The notes beneath the pieces are model-generated. The model was not told the DNA's origin. It saw only the letters and a list, made by a program, of their open reading frames with translations, and made no database searches. A stretch of DNA of 64,000 bases from the NCBI RefSeq assembly GCF_000247815.1, contig NC_021683.1:14401409-14465408 (forward strand), given 5' to 3'. The number at the start of each line of letters is the position of its first letter. The first letter of the stretch is position 1. This DNA is from Ficedula albicollis (Eukaryota > Chordata > Aves > Passeriformes > Muscicapidae). Shown here piece by piece: positions 60,135 through 64,000 of the stretch. Both the position numbers and the translations under genes were made by a program.

Positions 60135-60881
60135 AGATCTGGGAATGTGGGCAGATCTGGAATGTGGGCAGATGTGGGGATGTGGATAGATCTGGGGATG
60201 TGGGCAGATCTGGGGATGTGGGCAGATCTGGGATGTGGGCAGATCTGGGGATGTGGGCAGATCTGGGATGTGGGCAGATCTGGGGATGTGGGCAGATCTG
60301 GGATGTGGGCAGATCTGGGGATGTGGGCAGATCTGGGATGTGGGCAGATCTGGGGATGTGGGCAGATCTGGGATGTGGGCAGATCTGGGGATGTGGGCAG
60401 ATCTGGGATGTGGGCAGATCTGGGGATGTGGGCAGATCTGGGATGTGGGCAGATCTGGGGATGTGGGCAGATCTGGGATGTGGGCAGATCTGGGGATGTG
60501 GGCAGATCTGGGATGTGGGCAGATCTGGGGATGTGGGCAGATCTGGGATGTGGGCAGATCTGGGGATGTGGGCAGATCTGGGATGTGGGCAGATCTGGGG
60601 ATGTGGGCAGATCTGGGATGTGGGCAGATCTGGGGATGTGGGCAGATCTGGGATGTGGGCAGATCTGGGGATGTGGGCAGATCTGGGATGTGGGCAGATC
60701 TGGGGATGTGGGCAGATCTGGGATGTGGGCAGATCTGGGGATGTGGGCAGGTCTGGGATGTGGGCAGATCTGGGATGTGGGCAGATCTGGGGATGTGGAT
60801 AGATCTGGGGATGTGGGCAGGTCTGGGATGTGGGCAGATCTGGGGATGTGGGCAGATGTGGGCAGATGTGGGGATGTGGGG
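60135..60881 (+). repeat. Minisatellite, 17/18-bp unit in a 35-bp higher-order pattern
   Basis: The basic unit is GGGATGTGGGCAGATCT (17 bases) alternating with an 18-base version that has one extra G. Together they make a 35-base dimer repeated about 15 times with very few changes between roughly 60204 and 60745. The edges carry variants (gatgtgggga, ggatagatct, caggtctggg). The units contain no stop in any forward frame, so three overlapping forward frames of up to 392 codons appear; their 35-residue protein period is just the 105-base product of 35 and 3. The plus strand is rich in GGG/GGGG runs and could form G-quadruplexes. No promoter or splice evidence supports a gene. Confidence 0.93.
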
Positions 60882-61430
60882 CTCCTTCCAGTTGTCGGAA
60901 GAAGGTGTCACCTCCTCCTTCCTGCTGGAGGCTGTGTGTCAGGGTTGAGGGTGGTCTCCAACAATTCTTTTTTTGATTCTTCTGATCTTAGGGCAATTGT
61001 GGCAAAAATAAAAGAAGTACCATGCGATGACCACGACTAGCAACATAAAATACTGTAATAATGGTGAAAGTAAATGTGGGACGAGGCCTAAAAATCTGAA
61101 CACACTAACCAAGGGGACAAGGTCTCTAGGATTCGGTGGTTGAAGACCAAGATGTAGGGAGGTTCAGGGTATAAATGTAGGGCAGGAAAGGGGGTGGAGT
61201 CGAGGTTAGGGTCCAGTGGATATAGGGGAAAGTGGTGCAGAGGTGGGGTAAGGGAAGGTAGGGTCCAATGGGGATACAAGGAAGGGAGAACATTCTGGGG
61301 ACTGGGAGTGGTGACGATCAAGTGGAGAATTAGGGTTGGGAATATGTATGAGGCAATTACATAGGCAATCCCAACACTCCTTGGAACTTTTTTGGGATCG
61401 CCACAACTCCAACAGATGCCTGCCAAGGCC
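60882..61430. other. G-rich stretch with a weak minus-strand membrane-like frame
   Basis: The plus strand is G-rich around 61135-61345, with AGGGTCCA words repeated 52 bases apart (61208 and 61260). The minus strand carries an open frame at 60939-61163 with a strongly hydrophobic segment followed by Cys-x-x-Cys and a basic tail, overlapping in another frame a 112-codon frame (61088-61426) that has its own hydrophobic part. There is no methionine start in a good place and no recognised family. It could be a decayed fragment of an unknown mobile element, but the C-rich strand also favours Leu/Pro by chance. Confidence 0.3.
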
Positions 61431-64000
61431 TGGGGTTGGGGTACAGCTCTTCTTCAGTAATGGTTGCCTGAGCTGGCATACAGGTCAGACTGGCTCCCAC
61501 AGCTGTGGGCAGCAGACACCCCCCTTTGTGCTGTGGTGCTCCTCCCCTACCCCGACCCAGGAGCTCTCACTGGCTCATCCCCTTCCCCAGCTGCTGCCCT
61601 GCCTGTTCCAGCTGCTGTCCCAGCCCCAGGACAGTCTCCTTCCTTGCCTGCCCTCTCTAAATACCCAGTGTTCATCCAGCCCTGCGAGCTGCCCCACAGT
61701 CTCTGTGGACACTTCTTGTGCTTGTTTGATTTGAAGCAGATCAATAACAATATCAGGATTTCCTTGGATGATGTAGGTTTCTTATCTTCAGGGTATATGC
61801 CAGGAACTAAAGGTGTTCCTAATCACAGAAGTCAACAGGTCAAAATGCTTCCTCTTCATATTAGTTTGACTACAAGGGCAGCTAAAATCCAACCTGCTTC
61901 TGCAAGGCAGTAACAGAACCCTTGCATGGTGATCCACATGGTTTTATCTGTGTAGGAACAGTTAATTAACTTATTTTCTTCTAGGTTCCTCTACATTTCC
62001 CACTGTCTGCTCTGTCTAAAGCACCTGTCACGGTTTTTTTGGTTCCTTCCTTTTGCTGTTATTTAATACTTCTCTGATGATTATCAGCATTATGTTAATG
62101 AGGTCCTGCAGATCCTTGGTTTTCAGCGTTGATAGTGGAGCAGATGGCTTGGACTCACAGTTTTACTCTTGGGGTTGCACTACAGTAAAGGGGAAACGTG
62201 TATTGAAGTTGTGCATCATCAAAGTTAATATAACTTCTTAGATTCTTGACCTTTTAGAGAATGGGAGGGGGAAAGTTTGAGTTAAAATAAAAAGGAATCA
62301 TATCTGGAATCTCTTCAGCCCTGGTAGAGGCAATGGATTGAAGGACACTTCCCAGTCATGGCAGAAAGTAGAAAAACAAGAACTGGGCCAAGTTCTCCAT
62401 GTGTATGGAGGTATTTAAGGATTGAATAACTAATCTGGCAACAGAGAGAATGTCCAAACTGCAGGCACTTAGGGCTGCCAAGGGGAAGGCCTGTTCCTTG
62501 TGAATTTACTCTTCCTGGCTGAGTGGGATGAGGAGCCTTTGAGCTGCAGGCTCAGAGTAAATTCTCTTTACCTGGAACAGTAATGTCGACTGAATTAAAT
62601 GTGTAGCTACTTATATTCATAGAACTAATTGTTGTTTAACATCCTCCTGATTAGATATTTGGTGTGTCTTGCATGCAGCTCTCTGACCCTCAGATTTCTC
62701 CTCCAGTTGCCCTTGTGATGCCTGTGCTCTTCTCTTACCCCATTCTGGTATTTAGTGAATCACATCTTTAAAATACTGCTCTACTTGGTGTCCTCTAAGG
62801 GAGCACAAATGTTTATTCTGCACTTATACTTTATCCTGTGTGGGCAACCTGCGTGCTTAAGGGCAATAAAGACTTGACTTGGATACCAGATGTGTTTAAA
62901 TTTATTGTCCAGACTTATAAAAGAGGTGTCTAGAAAGAAATTGCTCTTCTGTTCAGCTTAACCTGAGACTGGATTTGCTTCCTACTAAATAAAAACTTTT
63001 CTTGACTTGAAATGTTATAATCTGCTTTAGGTTTATTTAGCAGATCACTACTATTCTGTATGCTTGTGTTTATAGTTTAATACAAAAAATAAAGAAATAT
63101 GTTAAAACATTTTCAAATTAATGTCTGGCACACTTTGAATCTCTGCTGTAGTGTTGTGGTGATCCTCCATCAGATGGTGCTATTAGGATTTAAGATAAGT
63201 ACTTAGCCTGCTTTGGTCTTATGAAAACTGTCAGCTCTTCATCCTGTTTGCTATTTTTTATTTTAATTTAATTAGTGGAGCTTTATGGGAAGTTTTTATA
63301 CTGTTCAAATGGGGAAGAAAGCCATGTGTGAACATATGGTAAATGTCAAATTCACTAATGAAAAACATGCCTCTCAGCAACTTTTATTAACTGTTGTGGG
63401 TTATTCAATAAGTCTTTACTTTAAGTGCCATGAGTTCTGTGAAATTACACACTGTTCTTATCCACATCCAGGATTCACACAAGCATTCCTGAAAGCTACT
63501 TCTGCTGTTCAGAGCCACAGAGATATTTGGGTAGTGGTTCTAATTTGGATACTCAAAAATTCCAAAGCTTTTTTGTATTGGCCTCTCAGCTGCCTTTTGG
63601 TGTGTTTGTTTTTTTTTTTTTTTTTTTCCCCACAGAGATTCAAATTTTTAAGGCACTGTAGTACTTCTAGAAATATGGTCCTAAATGATTTAATAATGTC
63701 ATCAAATTAGTTCTTTTATTTTCTTCAAGATATTGATAAACTTTGGCTGGGATGTGCATGTGAGCTCTGGAAATGCAGTGAGAAATGACTCTGCTTCAAA
63801 AAGATCTCCCAGATGTCTGTAAGTACTTAAATATTGGTGGGGACAGGGATACAGTCATATTAGGCTTTTTACTCAGGGTGAATTCTAAGTATTTTAACTT
63901 CTAACAACCCATTGCTCAAATTTGCCCAGTGTAAACAGATAAATCTCAAGCCAATGTGATTCAGGCTGTGTCTCATTTATGGAGTGGCTTCCTGACCATT
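61431..64000. other. Unique noncoding DNA
   Basis: No gene recognised. 61500-61700 is GC-richer and gives overlapping frames of 130-150 codons without domains. A T run at 63608-63627 followed by ccccacag resembles a splice acceptor, but what follows has no recognisable exon. Confidence 0.5.

Noticed and set aside
60036..60911. 291-codon minus-strand frame rich in His, Pro and Ile
   Set aside because: It is the reverse translation of the 35-base minisatellite; the frames cycle and nothing upstream or downstream supports a gene.
61464..61913. 149-codon plus-strand frame rich in Pro, Ala and Leu
   Set aside because: It lies in a GC-richer patch where stops are rarer. A second frame of similar length overlaps it and no family is recognisable.
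63600..63645. Long T run followed by ccccacag, like a strong splice acceptor
   Set aside because: The sequence after it has no recognisable coding content and no matching donor could be chosen. Long T runs are common in this DNA.

Overview
The window looks like nuclear DNA from a bird, most likely a songbird. It is AT-rich, has no compact gene structure and no operon-like spacing. Its recognisable interspersed repeats are CR1 LINE fragments on both strands plus one solo LTR of a type I associate with passerine endogenous retroviruses. I found no protein-coding gene, tRNA, rRNA or CRISPR array that I can support. The long open frames are all products of simple repeats (poly-G, TAGGA, an 18-bp minisatellite). 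The remaining frames are short, lack recognisable domains and look like chance. The window is best read as intergenic or long-intron DNA.

Layout: 1-8079 is unique AT-rich DNA. 8080-8335 is a plus-strand CR1 fragment that still encodes a decayed stretch of the reverse-transcriptase C-terminus. 8336-13304 is unique. 13305-13522 is a minus-strand CR1 3' end. 13523-22539 is unique, AT-rich and conserved-element-like in texture, and contains a six-copy 19-bp repeat and an 11-bp perfect hairpin. 22540-23647 is 1,108 uninterrupted G. 23648-28239 is very AT-rich. 28240-30455 is an old minus-strand CR1 split by an LTR (28606-30406) flanked by a 5-bp target-site duplication; that LTR contains a second pure G run of 1,445 bases.

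From 30456 to 40284 the DNA is unique apart from a GTCT microsatellite. 40285-40605 is a plus-strand CR1 interrupted by a TA/CA microsatellite. 42956-43067 holds two adjacent tandem duplications, followed by an ancient plus-strand CR1/L3-like relic to about 43420. 46161-47270 is 222 perfect copies of TAGGA with a diverged edge to 47325. 47326-59789 is unique. 59790-59952 is a minus-strand CR1. 60135-60881 is a minisatellite with a regular 17+18 bp (35 bp) higher-order unit. The rest is G-rich and then ordinary unique DNA.

No convincing new biological system is visible. The points most worth checking are the two kilobase-scale pure G runs, which I think are sequencing or gap-filling artefacts replacing real sequence. 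After those come the very pure TAGGA array, the higher-order minisatellite, the nested CR1/LTR insertion history, and a few weak candidates for conserved noncoding elements or short decayed coding fragments.
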